Of a stretch of DNA of 6,486 nucleotides, positions 6,126 through 6,486 are shown piece by piece. A model generated the notes under the pieces. That model was not told the DNA's origin. It searched no databases and was given only the letters and a program-made list of their open reading frames with translations. Each line of letters begins with the position of its first letter. The stretch's first letter is position 1. The stretch comes from VFZP01 sp043730365 (lineage in GTDB: Bacteria; Acidobacteriota; Terriglobia; Bryobacterales; Bryobacteraceae). The stretch covers positions 1-6,486 of the forward strand of contig JAYTKJ010000513.1 of the NCBI GenBank assembly GCA_043730365.1, in the 5' to 3' direction. The position numbers and the translations under genes are program-made.

Positions 6126-6391
6126 GTGCGCCGGGATAAAACGGCGTGTAGCCGGGGATGAAAGAGCCCCACAAGAAAGGAGTAGCGAACCATCTTGACC
6201 TCGAGTCTTGCGTTGGGTGCCGTGAGGTGCCGGGTGAAGCATAGACAGAGACATCGGCGGGCGGGGAATCGAGCTTCGACAAGCATAATCCGGGTGCCGA
6301 CCGTGTGCTTCCAACGGGAAGGCCACACTCAAAGTGGACGACATCGCAAGGCCTGCGTCCTCGAAGGACCCGGTGTAGTCCAAGAGCCACT
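6126..6391 (+). mobile_element. 5' portion of a group II intron RNA, interrupted by an IS
   Basis: The segment opens with GTGCG, the group II intron 5' consensus (GUGYG). Next comes CGCC…GGCG pairing (6129-6132 with 6142-6145) and then GGGGATGAAAGAGCCCC (6154-6170), which resembles the GGGGTGAAAGTCCCC element of domain I in many bacterial group II introns. Further RNA-like structure follows. GTGTGCTTCC (6303-6312) pairs with GGAAG (6317-6321) and CACAC (6324-6328) around a two-base bulge. GTCCT (6357-6361) pairs with AGGAC (6365-6369). Open frames here are short and none looks protein-like, consistent with a ribozyme. The maturase/reverse transcriptase normally lies several hundred bases further in domain IV and is not in the window. 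The sequence breaks at CTAG (6390-6393), where an IS630-like end begins, so the intron is either split by the IS or truncated. The assignment rests on motif memory and visible pairing, not on a covariance search. Confidence 0.55.
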
Positions 6392-6486
6392 AGTGTTGTG
6401 TAACTAAAATAGCTTGCAATAATTCCAAGGGCGTGGCATGCTTAGGCATGGCGCGCCCTGTTTCGGTCATCGACATCACTCCAGAA
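6391..6486 (+). mobile_element. Left end of a probable IS630-family insertion sequence (partial)
   Basis: The structured RNA segment ends at CTAG (6390-6393), a preferred IS630-family target in which the TA is duplicated on insertion. From there the sequence changes abruptly to an AT-richer leader (gtgttgtgtaactaaaatag…), followed by a reading frame opening MARPVSVIDITPE at 6448, which resembles IS630-type transposase starts. The terminal repeat would begin near 6393. The right end and matching inverted repeat are beyond the window, so the exact boundary is unproven. Confidence 0.5.
6448..6486 (+). CDS. IS630-family transposase, N-terminal 13 codons (runs off window)
   Basis: ATG at 6448 opens MARPVSVIDITPE and remains open to the window edge. 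The MARP…V/I-x-L/I-T-x-E pattern is typical of the first residues of IS630-family DDE transposases, before their helix-turn-helix. Only 13 residues are visible, so the catalytic domain cannot be checked. AAGGG at 6427-6431 is somewhat far for a ribosome site. An in-frame GTG at 6433 is a possible alternative start but lies too close to that AAGGG. Confidence 0.5.
   Translation, partial: MARPVSVIDITPE

Noticed and set aside
6101..6160. Possible new gene starting at ATG 6102 after the permease fragment
   Set aside because: The frame ends after fewer than 20 codons and lies across the intergenic repeat and the intron-like RNA start.
5986..6390. Minus-strand open frame of 134 codons (MALGLHRVLRG…)
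   Set aside because: It runs antisense to the permease fragment and to the structured intron-like RNA. Its composition is explained by those features, and such antisense frames over introns are common misannotations.

Overview
The window is high-GC DNA. It reads like an accessory region from a soil Acidobacteriota-type genome, possibly Bryobacteraceae/Solibacter-like. That assignment is an inference from remembered features: Uma2 gene remnants, a GntP permease, STAND NTPases, scattered short intergenic repeats, and group II intron plus IS630 debris. No rRNA or other phylogenetic marker is present.

Layout from left to right. Positions 118-680 hold a dead Uma2-family nuclease gene with a premature TAG and a later one-base frameshift. 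Positions 742-2034 hold an intact GntP-family permease. Positions 2079-3458 and 3464-5734 form a tight two-gene unit: a P-loop ATPase with GHPGNGKST and EDFD motifs, followed five bases later by a protein with an uncharacterised N-terminus, an NB-ARC NTPase core and C-terminal kinesin-light-chain-type TPRs. Positions 5735-5929 are non-coding and rich in short repeats. Positions 5930-6073 are a second, partial copy of the last 47 codons and stop of the permease gene, 138/144 identical. Positions 6126-6391 look like the 5' part of a group II intron RNA, cut at a CTAG site by what appears to be the left end of an IS630-family element, whose transposase begins at 6448 and runs off the window.

The central point is the arrangement. 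A two-component STAND NTPase module, a class associated with bacterial conflict and antiphage signalling, is bracketed by 144-bp direct repeats derived from the 3' end of gntP. Homologous recombination between the repeats would remove exactly 4,039 bp carrying both NTPase genes and leave an intact gntP. No effector domain is recognisable in either NTPase protein. If the module is a defence system, its output would have to come from the unknown N-terminal domain of the second protein or from elsewhere.

The flanks are decaying: a broken Uma2 gene, a truncated permease copy, an interrupted intron and an IS. This fits an insertion hot spot or genomic island more than a stable operon.
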